Shown: positions 7,162 through 15,976 of the stretch, in pieces
Layout of the letters: every line of letters begins with the position of its first letter
Numbering within the stretch: position 1 is the stretch's first letter
NCBI RefSeq assembly: GCF_900115095.1
Contig: NZ_FOVH01000015.1
Location: 213,973 to 265,105, forward strand
Direction of reading: 5' to 3'
Source: Actinomadura madurae
GTDB lineage: Bacteria > Actinomycetota > Actinomycetes > Streptosporangiales > Streptosporangiaceae
DNA length: 51,133 nucleotides
Notes under the pieces: generated by a model
Told to the model about the DNA's origin: nothing
Seen by the model: only the letters and a program-made list of their open reading frames with translations
Database searches by the model: none
Program-made: the position numbers and the translations under genes

Positions 7162-7911
7162 TCAGTCGACCAGCGCCCCGGCGGAGATGTTGACCTGCGT
7201 CGAGGTCAGGCTGGCGGCGTGGTCGGAGGCCAGGAACGCGGCGACGCGGCCGACGTCGGCGAGCGTCGCGGCGCGCTTGGTGAGGGTGGCGTCCACCATC
7301 TGCTGCTTGACCGGCTCCGTCTCCGGCATGTCCGGGATGGTCTCGGCGATGCCGCCGGTGCGCATCGACAGGACGCGGACCGAGTGCGGCCCGAGCTCGC
7401 ACGCCCACTGGCGGCGCATCGCCTCCACCATGTCGTTGCCGACCTGCACGTTCCCGAGGCCGGCCATGCGGTTCCCGCTGTCGGAGCCGCCGAAGTGCAG
7501 GATCACGCCGGAGCCCTGCTTGACCATGTGGCGCGCGGCGGCCTGGGTCGTCAGCAGGAACGACAGGGCGACCTTCTCCAGCGAGCGGGCGAAGGCCGCG
7601 GGCTCCGCCTCGATCATGGGGCCGAACAGGGCGTCGTGGGAGATGACGTTGACCACGATGTCGACGCTGCCCGAGGTCTCCGCGACGGAGTCGACCCAGC
7701 CGTTCACCGCGTCCCGGTCCAGGGCGTCCACGCGGGCCGTCTCGGCGAGGCCGCCCTTGCCGCGGACGTCCTCGGCGACGATGTCGAGCGTCGCCGGGGT
7801 GCGGCCGGCGAGGAACACCCGCGCGCCCTCGGCCGCGAAGCCGCGTGCCATGGCACCGCCGATCTGTCCGCCGCCGCCGAAGACGATCGCGGTCTTGTTC
7901 TCCAGAAGCAT
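7162..7911 (-). CDS. SDR-fold oxidoreductase-like protein without YxxxK
   Basis: This is a short-chain dehydrogenase/reductase fold of 249 residues. The dinucleotide-binding loop is AIVFGGGGQIGGAMARGFA near residue 8, and VNVIS replaces the usual NNAG. The catalytic tetrad is not recognisable: where YxxxK should stand the protein reads NVQVGNDMVEAMRRQ, with Val at Tyr and Asn at Lys. It can probably bind NAD(P)H but may not do standard SDR chemistry. Start ATG 7911 has GACGGAG seven bases upstream. It follows the LAL regulator on the same strand after about 190 bases, in which a TAGCGT box (minus strand) may be a -10 element. Substrate unknown. Confidence 0.82.
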   Translation of the reverse strand: MLLENKTAIVFGGGGQIGGAMARGFAAEGARVFLAGRTPATLDIVAEDVRGKGGLAETARVDALDRDAVNGWVDSVAETSGSVDIVVNVISHDALFGPMIEAEPAAFARSLEKVALSFLLTTQAAARHMVKQGSGVILHFGGSDSGNRMAGLGNVQVGNDMVEAMRRQWACELGPHSVRVLSMRTGGIAETIPDMPETEPVKQQMVDATLTKRAATLADVGRVAAFLASDHAASLTSTQVNISAGALVD

Positions 7912-8099
7912 GCCGTTCTCCGTCCGTCCGGGGCCGCCCGTCCGGTGCGGCCCGCCGATCGGAACCGACGCTAGGCGCGCGGCCGGACGGCCCGCATCGG
8001 TCGCGGTACGGGCCTTGAACGGCGCAGGTCAGAGGGCGAATCAGGCCTGCGGGGCGGTTCGGCTGCGGGCGCGTGACGGGACGGCGCGGAGAGGGTAAG

Positions 8100-10796
8100 T
8101 CATGTGTCCGATACGAGGCGGGCGAGCTCCACACGGCGGGTCACACCGATCTTCGGATACGCCTTGTAGAGGTGGTGCCCGACGGTGCGCGGGCTCAGGA
8201 AGAGCTGCGCGCCGATCTCGCGGTTGCTGAGCCCGGCCGCGGCGAGCCGGACGACCTGCAGCTCCTGCGGGGTCAGCCGTTTCAGCGGGTCGGCGTCCCC
8301 GGCGCGGGCCGCCGGGCGGTCGCCGAGGACCTCCAGCTCGGCGCGGGCGCGCTCGGCCCAGCCGGCCGCGCCGAGCCGGGCGAACGCGTCCCGGGCTGCG
8401 GCCAGCTCGGTCCCGGCCTCGGTGCGGCGGCGCCGCCGGCGCAGCCACTCGCCGTAGAGGAGCCGGGTCCTGGCCGCGTCGTAGGCGTGGTCGCCGTGCA
8501 GGTCCAGCGCGGCGCGGTAGTGCTCCTCGGCCGCGCCACCGTCCGCGAGGAGGGCGCGGCAGCGCGACAGCAGGGCGGTGCACGAGGCGGCCGCCGCCCA
8601 CGCCTCGAACGCGGGGAGGTGGGTCCGGGCGAGGTCCGGGCGCCCGGCCCGCACCGCGGCCTCCGCGTGGTCCGGCACGGCGCGGATCAGCACGTCGTAC
8701 CGCGCGGGGCCGGAGCACACCTCGTCCAGCCGCTCAAGGGCGGCCTCGGCGCGCCCGCCGGCGAGGTCGAGAAGGCCGAGCCCCCACGACGCCAGCGCCG
8801 TGTTGGTCGGGTGCACATCGGCGTGCTTGCGGAGGCCGGTCGCCATGGCGCGCGACCGCTCCGGGTCCGGCTCCAGCCGCACCACGATGCACCGGAGCGC
8901 GGTGACCTGTATGTCCATGCCGATGTCGGCGGCCAGCGACAGGCCCTCCTGCGCGGCCGAGTCCGCGCCGCGCAGGTCGCCGAGCAGCAGCCGGCCGATC
9001 GCGAGGGGCTCCAGGATGTAGGGCAGCAAGCCGAGCGCGCCCTCGGCCCTGGCCTGCGCCGCCAGCCGCTCCAGCAGCTCGGTCGCGGGACGGTCGGCGG
9101 CCACGAGCAGCCCCATGAAGCCGCCGATGATGTTGTCGACGACGTCCTCGACGAGGCCGTCCCGCGCCGCCTCGAACAGGGCGCGCATCGCGGGGACCGC
9201 GCCGGGCGCGCCGGCCGCGCCGCCGGCCAGCCGCCCGTAGGCGATCAGGCCCGCGGCGACCGGCGCCTTCGCCGACCCCGCCGGAAGCTCGATCTGGCGG
9301 AGCAGGTCGACGCTCTGCCGCACCAGGTCGTGCGCGCCGGCGTCCCGGGCGCACCAGACGGCCTCGGTCAGCATCGACACGGCCCGCTCGGGGTCGCTCG
9401 CGGCGATCAGCGCCGCGCCCCGCAGCGCCAGTGCCGCGTCCGCGGCCGGCGAGGTGCGCTCGTAGGCGACCTGGGCGCGGACGAAGGTGGCCTCGGCGAC
9501 GATCCCGGCGTCCTCGGTGTTGTGCTCGGCCTCGGCGGCGAGGCGGGTGGCCTGGTCGGGGCGGCCCGCGTCGTAGGCGGCCCGCGCCGCCTGGACGAGC
9601 CGGCGGGCCTTGCTCTCGGCCGCGGTGCTGAGCCGCGCCGCGCGCTCGTAGGCGGCGGCGACGGCGGCCGACCCGCCGCGGCGCCCGGCGCGGTGCGCGA
9701 CCCGCTCCAGCTCGGCCGCGACGTCCTCGTCCGGGCCGGTGGCGGAGGCCGCCAGGTGCCAGGCGCGGCGGTCGGCGTGCCCGTCGCCGGCGAGCGTCGC
9801 GGCCAGGGCGCCGTGCACCTCGATCCGCCGGTGGTGGGGGGCGTCCTGGTAGGTGACGGCGCGGATGAGCGGGTGCCGGAACCGCACCTCGTCGCCGTCG
9901 AGGACGACGAGCCCGGCCTCCTCGGCGGGACCGAGGTCGGCCGGCGTGAGCCCGAGCGCCTCCCCGGCGCGCAGCACGACGCCGAGGTCGGCGGTGGCGT
10001 CGGCGGCGACCACTAGCAGCAGCCGGCGGGTGGCGTCCGGCATCTCGGCCAGCCGGCGGCGGAAGGTCTCCTGGACCCGGCCGCCGACCGGCAGCGGCCC
10101 GGCGTGCCGGGCCGGGCGGGACTGGAGCGCGCTCGCCAGCTCGATGAGGGCGAGCGGGTTGCCGGCCGCCTCGTCCAGCAGCCGCTCCCGCACCGGGACG
10201 GTCAGCGCCGGCGCGTGCGCGGTCACGAGCTGCTCGGCGGCGGCGCGGTCCAGCCCCGCCAGCCGGACGACGTCGAGGCCGTGGCCGGGGAAGGGGCGGG
10301 CGCCGTCCCGCACCGCGAAGAGCATCGCGATCCGGTCGGCGCCGAGACGGCGGGCGGCGAACAGCAGCGCGTCCAGCGAGGCGGTGTCGAGCCACTGCGC
10401 GTCGTCGACCAGGCACGCCAGCGGCCGGTCGGCGGCCAGCTCGGACAGCAGGGTGAGGGTGGCCGCGCCGATCAGGAAGCGGTCGCCGGCGGGCCCGTCG
10501 CCGACGCCGAACGCCGACCGCAGCGCCGCCGCCTGCCGCGCCGGCAGCGCGCCGAGCCGGTCGATGTGCGGGTGCAGCATCAGGTGCAGGCCGCTGAACG
10601 CCAGCTCGGTCTCGGACTCGATGCCCACACCGCGGACGAGCCGCAGGTCCCCGGCGCCGGACGCGATCCGGTCGAGGAGCGCGGTCTTGCCGATCCCCGC
10701 CTCCCCTTGGAGGACCACCGTCCCGCTGCGCCCGTCGCGCGCGCCGTCGAGCAGCCGGGTGACGCGGTCCATCTCGCGGTCTCGCCCCATGAGCAC
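8100..10796 (-). CDS. LuxR-family LAL-type transcriptional regulator
   Basis: This is a large ATP-binding LuxR (LAL, MalT-like) regulator of 898 residues. It has an N-terminal AAA/STAND ATPase with Walker A GEAGIGKTALL and Walker B ACLVDDAQWLD, a long helical-repeat middle of TPR-like alanine-rich helices, and a C-terminal LuxR helix-turn-helix (LTPQELQVVRLAAAGLSNRE to LSPRTVGHHLYKAYPKIG). I chose GTG 10796 (VLMGRDREMDRV) because the usual LAL start is just before GRDRE and TACTGT lies six bases upstream, which would suit a leaderless transcript; the frame stays open to 10874. It is divergent from the SRPBCC pair and a natural candidate to control it. The ligand is unknown. Confidence 0.9.
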   Translation of the reverse strand: MLMGRDREMDRVTRLLDGARDGRSGTVVLQGEAGIGKTALLDRIASGAGDLRLVRGVGIESETELAFSGLHLMLHPHIDRLGALPARQAAALRSAFGVGDGPAGDRFLIGAATLTLLSELAADRPLACLVDDAQWLDTASLDALLFAARRLGADRIAMLFAVRDGARPFPGHGLDVVRLAGLDRAAAEQLVTAHAPALTVPVRERLLDEAAGNPLALIELASALQSRPARHAGPLPVGGRVQETFRRRLAEMPDATRRLLLVVAADATADLGVVLRAGEALGLTPADLGPAEEAGLVVLDGDEVRFRHPLIRAVTYQDAPHHRRIEVHGALAATLAGDGHADRRAWHLAASATGPDEDVAAELERVAHRAGRRGGSAAVAAAYERAARLSTAAESKARRLVQAARAAYDAGRPDQATRLAAEAEHNTEDAGIVAEATFVRAQVAYERTSPAADAALALRGAALIAASDPERAVSMLTEAVWCARDAGAHDLVRQSVDLLRQIELPAGSAKAPVAAGLIAYGRLAGGAAGAPGAVPAMRALFEAARDGLVEDVVDNIIGGFMGLLVAADRPATELLERLAAQARAEGALGLLPYILEPLAIGRLLLGDLRGADSAAQEGLSLAADIGMDIQVTALRCIVVRLEPDPERSRAMATGLRKHADVHPTNTALASWGLGLLDLAGGRAEAALERLDEVCSGPARYDVLIRAVPDHAEAAVRAGRPDLARTHLPAFEAWAAAASCTALLSRCRALLADGGAAEEHYRAALDLHGDHAYDAARTRLLYGEWLRRRRRRTEAGTELAAARDAFARLGAAGWAERARAELEVLGDRPAARAGDADPLKRLTPQELQVVRLAAAGLSNREIGAQLFLSPRTVGHHLYKAYPKIGVTRRVELARLVSDT

Positions 10797-10914
10797 GCCG
10801 AAACAGTACAAGGCGGGACGGTGCCGGGATACCGGCCTTGACCGGAGAGCCTGTCCGGTGGCCGGGACCGGCACCGGTCCGTCTTTCCTGGGCTTGGGGC
10901 TGTTTTGCCGTGAA

Positions 10915-10931
10915 TTGACCGGGTAACCCGG
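10915..10931. promoter_or_regulatory. Palindrome over a TTGACC -35-like box
   Basis: CCGGGT-A-ACCCGG at 10919-10931 is a perfect 6+6 inverted repeat and overlaps TTGACC (10915-10920), a -35-like hexamer in front of the first SRPBCC gene. It lies in the divergent region between that gene and the LAL regulator, so it is a candidate operator. No good -10 is obvious 17 bases downstream. Confidence 0.4.
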
Positions 10932-10966
10932 CGCAGTACCCGAGTGGACGACGAAATGGACAGGAC

Positions 10967-11767
10967 ATGAACTTCCGGACCGGGCTGGCGGCGGGGACCG
11001 CCGCGGGCGCGGGCGGAGCGCTGGCCGTGCTCTCGGCCCGCCGGCTGGGACGCCGCGTGCTGGACCGGGCCCTCGCCCGGTTCGGGCGGCGGCTCGACCG
11101 CGAGGTCCGGCGCCTCACCGCGAAGGCGGAGCAGGGCGGGCCGCTGGTCAAGGCCGCGCTGGCCGGGTTCACCGCGCTGCGGGAGGGCAGGTCCCCGTTC
11201 CGCGCGCTGCTGAGCTTCGGCTGGACGGCCCTGAAGGAGACCCTTGCCCGCATCTTCGGGCGTGGGCGGAGGGGGAAGCTGACCAACATCGTCGAACAGA
11301 CCGACATCGGTGCGCCGCGCCGCCTGGTCTACGACCAGTGGACGCGGTTCCAGGACTACCCGTCCTTCATGAAGAAGGTCGTCAGCGTCGCCCAGCTCTC
11401 CGACGAGAAGCTGAGCTGGAAGGCGAAGATCTTCTGGTCCAGCCGGACGTGGGAGTCGTCGATCGTCGAGCAGGTCCCCGACGAGCACATCGTGTGGCGC
11501 TCGAAGGGACCCAAGGGGCATGTGGACGGGACGGTCAGCTTCCACGAGCTGTCGCCCGACATGACCCGCGTCCTGCTCGTCCTGGAGTACCACCCCGTCG
11601 GCCTCTTCGAGCGGACCGGCAACCTCTGGCGCGCCCAGGGCCGCCGCGTCCGCCTGGAGCTCAAGCACTTCCGCCGCCACGTGATGACGCACGCGCTCAC
11701 CCGCCCGGACGAGGTGGAGGGCTGGCGCGGCGAGATCCGCGACGGCGAGACCGTCACAACCCCGTAG
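10967..11767 (+). CDS. Membrane-anchored SRPBCC (START-fold) protein, copy 1
   Basis: This protein has 266 residues. A short N-terminal hydrophobic Gly/Ala helix (GLAAGTAAGAGGALAVLS) is followed by a basic amphipathic linker. From about residue 104 comes an SRPBCC/polyketide-cyclase-like domain: NIVEQTDIGAPRRLVYDQWT, then FQDYPSFMKKV, SSRTWESSIVEQVPDEHIVW, VDGTVSFHEL and RLELKHFRRHVM. This is the coenzyme Q-binding COQ10-like START subfamily, expected to hold a hydrophobic ligand near the membrane. The next gene repeats the domain almost residue for residue. GGACAGGAC precedes the ATG. Function unknown; related proteins occur near gas-vesicle or stress loci in actinomycetes, to my recollection. 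Confidence 0.8.
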   Translation: MNFRTGLAAGTAAGAGGALAVLSARRLGRRVLDRALARFGRRLDREVRRLTAKAEQGGPLVKAALAGFTALREGRSPFRALLSFGWTALKETLARIFGRGRRGKLTNIVEQTDIGAPRRLVYDQWTRFQDYPSFMKKVVSVAQLSDEKLSWKAKIFWSSRTWESSIVEQVPDEHIVWRSKGPKGHVDGTVSFHELSPDMTRVLLVLEYHPVGLFERTGNLWRAQGRRVRLELKHFRRHVMTHALTRPDEVEGWRGEIRDGETVTTP

Positions 11768-11780
11768 TGAGGAACCGGAC

Positions 11781-12890
11781 ATGAAACGAGGAAGCACGAT
11801 CGGGCGGCTGCCCGTCGGCGCCATCGCGAAACGGCTGCCGGGCGGGCGGCGCAAGCGCACCCCCGGCCTGAGCACCATCACCAAGGCCCTGCCCGGCCTG
11901 CCCGGCGGGCGGACCGCCGGGACGGCGGGCGGCCTGCTGCTCGGCGCCGGCGCGGCCGTCGCCGCGAGCCGCGCGCTGACCGGGCGCCGGAACGAGCAGG
12001 GCTCGTCCGACTCCGGCGAGCAGGAGCAGGGCAAGGGCCGCGAGAAGGAGGCGCCGGAGCAGAGCGGCGCCACGAACGAGGCCGGAAACGACACCAAGGA
12101 CGAGAAGGACGAAGGGTCCGGCAAGTCCGAGGAGAAGCAGTCGGCCGGCAAGGGCCTGTTCGGACGTCTCAAGGACACCGTCGGCGGCGTCCTCAAGGGC
12201 GGCGGCAAGGGCGGCAGCGGCGGCGGGAAGAAGGTGAAGGTCACCAACATCATCGAGCACACCGACATCGGTGCGCCCCGCCGCCTCGTCTACGACCAGT
12301 GGACGCAGTTCCAGGACTACCCGTCCTTCATGAAGAAGGTCATCAGCGTCGACCAGGCCGACGAGACCAAGCTGAACTGGAAGGCCAAGATCTTCTGGTC
12401 CAGCCGGACGTGGGAGTCCACGATCGTCGAGCAGGTCCCGGACGACCACATCGTGTGGCGCTCGAAGGGGCCGAAGGGGCACGTGGACGGGACGGTCAGC
12501 TTCCACGAGCTGGCGCCGAACCTGACCCGGGTCCTGGTCGTCCTCGAATACCACCCGCAGGGCTTCTTCGAGAAGACCGGCAACATGTGGCGCGCCCAGG
12601 GCCGCCGCGCCCGGCTCGAACTGAAGCACTTCCGCCGGTACGTGATGACGAACTCGATCACCCGCGCCGACGAGATCGAGGGCTGGCGCGGCGAGATCCG
12701 CGACAGCGAGGTCGTCAAGACGCACGAGGAGGCGCTGGAGGAAGAGGAGAAGTCCGGCAAGCGCGGTGACGCCGACTCCTCGTCCTCGAAGAACGCCAAG
12801 AGCTCCGGCAACTCCCGCGGGTCCAAGTCGGCCTCCAAGAACTCCAAGACGGCCGAGGACCGCGAGGAGGAGTACGAGGAGGTCCGCTGA
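11781..12890 (+). CDS. Membrane-anchored SRPBCC protein, copy 2, with charged linker and tail
   Basis: This 369-residue paralogue of the preceding gene starts 13 bases after it. It has a basic N-terminus, a Gly/Ala hydrophobic helix (GGLLLGAGAAVAASRAL near residue 52), about 80 residues of Lys/Glu/Ser/Gly-rich low-complexity linker, the SRPBCC domain from about residue 153 (NIIEHTDIGAPRRLVYDQWT), and a long disordered tail of Ser/Lys/Asn/Glu after residue 310. By eye about four residues in five of the START domain match copy 1, indicating a tandem duplication with divergence of the flanks. GAGGAACCGGAC precedes the ATG. Domain call firm, biological role unknown. Confidence 0.8.
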   Translation: MKRGSTIGRLPVGAIAKRLPGGRRKRTPGLSTITKALPGLPGGRTAGTAGGLLLGAGAAVAASRALTGRRNEQGSSDSGEQEQGKGREKEAPEQSGATNEAGNDTKDEKDEGSGKSEEKQSAGKGLFGRLKDTVGGVLKGGGKGGSGGGKKVKVTNIIEHTDIGAPRRLVYDQWTQFQDYPSFMKKVISVDQADETKLNWKAKIFWSSRTWESTIVEQVPDDHIVWRSKGPKGHVDGTVSFHELAPNLTRVLVVLEYHPQGFFEKTGNMWRAQGRRARLELKHFRRYVMTNSITRADEIEGWRGEIRDSEVVKTHEEALEEEEKSGKRGDADSSSSKNAKSSGNSRGSKSASKNSKTAEDREEEYEEVR

Positions 12891-12892
12891 CC

Positions 12893-12907
12893 CCGGCGGC
12901 CCGCCGG
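12893..12907. terminator. Possible bidirectional hairpin between convergent genes
   Basis: CCGGCGG-C-CCGCCGG fills most of the 21-base gap between the SRPBCC gene (+) and the second LAL regulator (-). A perfect GC-rich inverted repeat at a convergent junction is a plausible shared terminator, though there is no T-tract and base composition makes such repeats common. Confidence 0.4.
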
Positions 12908-12911
12908 CCGG

Positions 12912-15719
12912 TCAGCGGATCAGCCGGGCCAGCTCGACGCGCGAGCGGATCCCGAGCCGGGTGAAGACGTTGCGCAGATGGTGGTCGATGGTCCGCGGGC
13001 TGAGCAGCAGCCGCGCCGCGATCTCCCGGTTGGTGGCCCCCTCGGCCGCCAGCCGGGCGATGTGGGCCTGCTGCGCGGTGAGCTTCGCGACGCCGGCCGC
13101 CGCGCGGGACGCGTCGTCGCCCGACCCGGCGGCGCGCAGCTCGGCGCGGGCCCGCGCGGCCCACGGGACGGCGCCGTAGCGTTCGAAGATCCGCAGCGCG
13201 GCGCGCAGGTGCTCGCGGGCGGCGCGGGGCCGCCGCCCGCGCCGCAGCCGGTGCCCGAAGAGCAGCTCGGTGCGGGCGAGCTCGAACACGGCGCCGGCGG
13301 CCTCGTGCAGGCGCAGCGCCTCGGCGAAGTGCTCCTCGGCCTCGCCGTCGCGGCCGGCGAGCAGCGCCCGGCAGCGCCGGGAGAGCGCCCGCGGCCCGGG
13401 GCCGGTGCCGGCGGCGTCCGTCCAGCGGCCGAAGTGCTCGAACGCCCGCGCGGCCCGGTCGTGCTCACCGGTGCGCACCAGCGCCTCGACCAGGTGCGGG
13501 ACGGCGAGCAGCCGCGCCGGCGGGTGGGCGAGCCCGGCGCCGCCGGGCAGGGCGAGGCGGGCGGCGGCGTCGGCGGGCCGGTCCGCGGCGAGGTCCAGGC
13601 AGGCGGGCGCCCACGAGCCGAGCGCGGCGGCGCGGGTGAGGCCGTGCTGGTCGGCGGTCCCGGCCAGCCGCTCCAGGTGGCCGCGCGCGGCGTCCTCGTC
13701 GCCGTTGAACGCTGCGGTGAGCGCGAGCGTGGCGTGGTGCTCGGCGGCGTGCCCGTGCAGGCGGGTCGCCCGTGCGAGGCGCAGCCCGTCGTGGCACGCG
13801 GCGATGGGCGCCGGCGGGTGGCCGAGCAGCGCCTCGCAGCGGCCGGCGACCACGAGCGCGAACGACTCGGCGGGCGCGTCGCCGGACCGGCGGGCGGACG
13901 CCACGGCCCCGGCCGCCAGGGCGCGGGCGGCGGTGCCGTCGCCGAGCGCGAACGCCGAGAGCGCCGCCCACGCGCCCGCCGCGGGGTCGGTGACGGCCGC
14001 GCCGAGGCCCGCGGCGCGGCCGAGACGGTCCGCCGCCTCGCGGTACCGGCCGCGGATCGCGGCGGCGACGCCGGCGAGGTGGTCGAGCATCAGCCGGGTG
14101 CGCGGGCCGGGCCGCGCGAGATCGAGGGAGGCGCCGCGGCCCGCGACCTCCAGGTAGGCGCGGTGGTCGCCGGACGCGTCGGCGGCCTCGGCCGCCCACA
14201 TCAGCGCGTCCAGCGCGGCCTCCGCGTCCTTTCCGGCGAGCCCTTCGGCGGCGTCGCGCAGCATCGGCAGCGCCGCCGCGGGGGAGCCGGCCGCCGCCTC
14301 GATCCGGCCGCGCAGGCCGGCGGCGCGGGCGGCGTGCGTCCCGTCGCGGCCGTCCGGGCGGGCCTGCCGGAGCATGGCGCGGGCCCGGCGCGACCGCCCG
14401 CTCGCCCAGGCGTCGTCGGCGGCGGCCAGGTAGCGGTCCGTCCGGGTGGCGTGGTCGACGGTCAGCGCGGCGGCGCGCTGCCAGGACCGCCAGGAGTCGG
14501 CGTACCGGCCCGCCGTCCGCGCCGCGGCCGCGGCGTCCGCCAGCTCGGCGGCGAGCCCGTCGTCGGGCTCGCCGGACACGGCCGCGCGGTGCCAGAGCCG
14601 CCGGGGGCGCTGCCATTCCTGGACGAGCGCGGCGGCGAGCAGCGCGTGGGCGCCCTGCCGCTCCTCGCGCGACGCGTCCGCCCACAGCGAGGACCGGACG
14701 AGCCGGTTCCGCACCGTGACCCCCTCGCCCTCGAACCGCAGCAGCCCGGACTCGCGGGCCGCGTCCAGGTCGCCGGCGCCGATGCCGTCCGCCCGCGCGG
14801 CCCGCGCCACGGTCGCGGCGCCGAGCCATTCCTCCGCCGCCGCCATCAGCACGAGCCGCCGCGCTCCTGCCGGAAGCCGCAGGTAGCGGCGGCGGTGCAG
14901 GGCGCGCAGGGCGCTGGCGGCCGGGAGCGCCCGCGGCGGCGGCGCGGCGCCGGACAGCTGCCCGGGGGTCAGCGCGGCGGCCAGGTCGCGGATCGCGGCG
15001 GGCCGCCCGCAGGCCAGGTCGACGATCTCCTCGGCGAGGTCGCCGCGCGCCGCGCCGTCGAAGGCCCCGTCGAAGGCGTCGCCGAGCGCGTCCCGTAACA
15101 CGCGGCGGCCGGCGTCCTCGTCCAGCGGCGCGAGCCGGAGCCGGTGGACGCCGGCGAGCCCGCCGGGGTCGCGGCGGCCGTCGCGGACGGCGAACAGCAC
15201 CGCCACCGGCTCCTCCTCGACGCGGCGGGCGGCGAACGCCAGCACCTCCAGCGAGCCCCGGTCGAGCCACTGCACGTCGTCCGCCCGGCACAGCACGGGC
15301 CCGTTCCGGGCGGCCCGGCCCAGCAGCTCGCACACCGCCGTGAACAAGACGAACGGCTCGGCGCGCGGCGCGCCGTCCAGGATCGTCGCGAGGGCGTCCC
15401 GGTGCGCCGGCGGCAGCCGCGCGACCTCGCCGGCCAGGGGCCGCAGCAGCCGGTGCAGCCCCGCGTAGGGGACGGCGGTCTCCCCGGGGACGCCGGTCGT
15501 CCCGAGCACCCGGAACGCCTTGCCCTTGCGGGATCCGGGCGTGCGCACGGTGACCCTCCCCACGGCGGCCTCCAGCAGCGCCGTCCGGCCGATCCCGGCG
15601 TCCCCGGTGATCGCCAGGGCGCCGCCGTGCCCGTCCCGGGCCCGGTCGAGCATCACCTCGATCGCCTGGAGCTCGCGTTCACGTCCGTGCAGCCGTTCGT
15701 GTGCCCGTTCGTGTGCCAT
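12912..15719 (-). CDS. LuxR-family LAL-type regulator with Lys-to-Arg Walker A
   Basis: This is a second LAL regulator of 935 residues, from an ATG preceded by a strong CCGAGGAGGGAC ribosome-binding site (start 15719, not the upstream open frame). It has an N-terminal STAND ATPase, an alanine-rich helical-repeat middle, and a C-terminal LuxR helix-turn-helix (LTAQQAHIARLAAEGATNRE to LSPRTIDHHLRNVFTRLG). The Walker A reads GDAGIGRTALL, so the nucleotide-binding lysine is arginine; Walker B is LCRADDVQWLD. This suggests weakened or altered ATP binding. It converges on the SRPBCC pair and is divergent from a PucR-type regulator across about 260 bases. Target genes and ligand are unknown. Confidence 0.9.
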   Translation of the reverse strand: MAHERAHERLHGRERELQAIEVMLDRARDGHGGALAITGDAGIGRTALLEAAVGRVTVRTPGSRKGKAFRVLGTTGVPGETAVPYAGLHRLLRPLAGEVARLPPAHRDALATILDGAPRAEPFVLFTAVCELLGRAARNGPVLCRADDVQWLDRGSLEVLAFAARRVEEEPVAVLFAVRDGRRDPGGLAGVHRLRLAPLDEDAGRRVLRDALGDAFDGAFDGAARGDLAEEIVDLACGRPAAIRDLAAALTPGQLSGAAPPPRALPAASALRALHRRRYLRLPAGARRLVLMAAAEEWLGAATVARAARADGIGAGDLDAARESGLLRFEGEGVTVRNRLVRSSLWADASREERQGAHALLAAALVQEWQRPRRLWHRAAVSGEPDDGLAAELADAAAAARTAGRYADSWRSWQRAAALTVDHATRTDRYLAAADDAWASGRSRRARAMLRQARPDGRDGTHAARAAGLRGRIEAAAGSPAAALPMLRDAAEGLAGKDAEAALDALMWAAEAADASGDHRAYLEVAGRGASLDLARPGPRTRLMLDHLAGVAAAIRGRYREAADRLGRAAGLGAAVTDPAAGAWAALSAFALGDGTAARALAAGAVASARRSGDAPAESFALVVAGRCEALLGHPPAPIAACHDGLRLARATRLHGHAAEHHATLALTAAFNGDEDAARGHLERLAGTADQHGLTRAAALGSWAPACLDLAADRPADAAARLALPGGAGLAHPPARLLAVPHLVEALVRTGEHDRAARAFEHFGRWTDAAGTGPGPRALSRRCRALLAGRDGEAEEHFAEALRLHEAAGAVFELARTELLFGHRLRRGRRPRAAREHLRAALRIFERYGAVPWAARARAELRAAGSGDDASRAAAGVAKLTAQQAHIARLAAEGATNREIAARLLLSPRTIDHHLRNVFTRLGIRSRVELARLIR

Positions 15720-15840
15720 GCGGGTCCCTCCTCGGCGGGAACCGACCCCGCCCGCGGCCGTCCGGCCCCTATTGGACGAGATCTCAAAAAGGGAAGGGGC
15801 CCATAGGGCACCACGGGGACCCGCCACCGGTCCAGAGCAG

Positions 15841-15857
15841 GTCCCCGTTTCGGGGAC
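15841..15857. promoter_or_regulatory. Perfect inverted repeat in divergent regulator-regulator region
   Basis: GTCCCCG-TTT-CGGGGAC is a 7-bp perfect inverted repeat with a 3-base centre, midway between the LAL regulator (-) and the PucR-type regulator (+). It could be an operator for either protein or a leader hairpin. Confidence 0.4.
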
Positions 15858-15907
15858 GCGGCGCAATCCGGGCGGGCGCCGATTGTGAGCGGGCACAGTC
15901 CCGGCGT

Positions 15908-15939
15908 CCCGCGATGGCCCGCCCCGTGCCCGCGATGGC
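15908..15939. promoter_or_regulatory. Two direct repeats one pair of helical turns apart
   Basis: CCCGCGATGGC occurs at 15908-15918 and again at 15929-15939, start-to-start distance 21 bp, i.e. two turns of DNA on the same face. They lie just upstream of the PucR-type regulator and may be an operator. Confidence 0.4.
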
Positions 15940-15976
15940 ACGATGAGGCCCCTGCGTTGTGCTGGAGGTGCCGCCG

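Noticed and set aside
6005..8134. A 709-codon open frame on the minus strand overlapping hypE and the SDR
   Set aside because: It is antisense to genes with full catalytic motifs, is Arg/Gly/Pro-rich low-complexity sequence, and has no family pattern; such frames are expected in DNA of this GC content.
12978..15098. A 706-codon plus-strand open frame opposite the second LAL regulator
   Set aside because: Composition is Gly/Arg/Val-rich without motifs, while the minus strand encodes a complete LAL protein with a strong ribosome-binding site.
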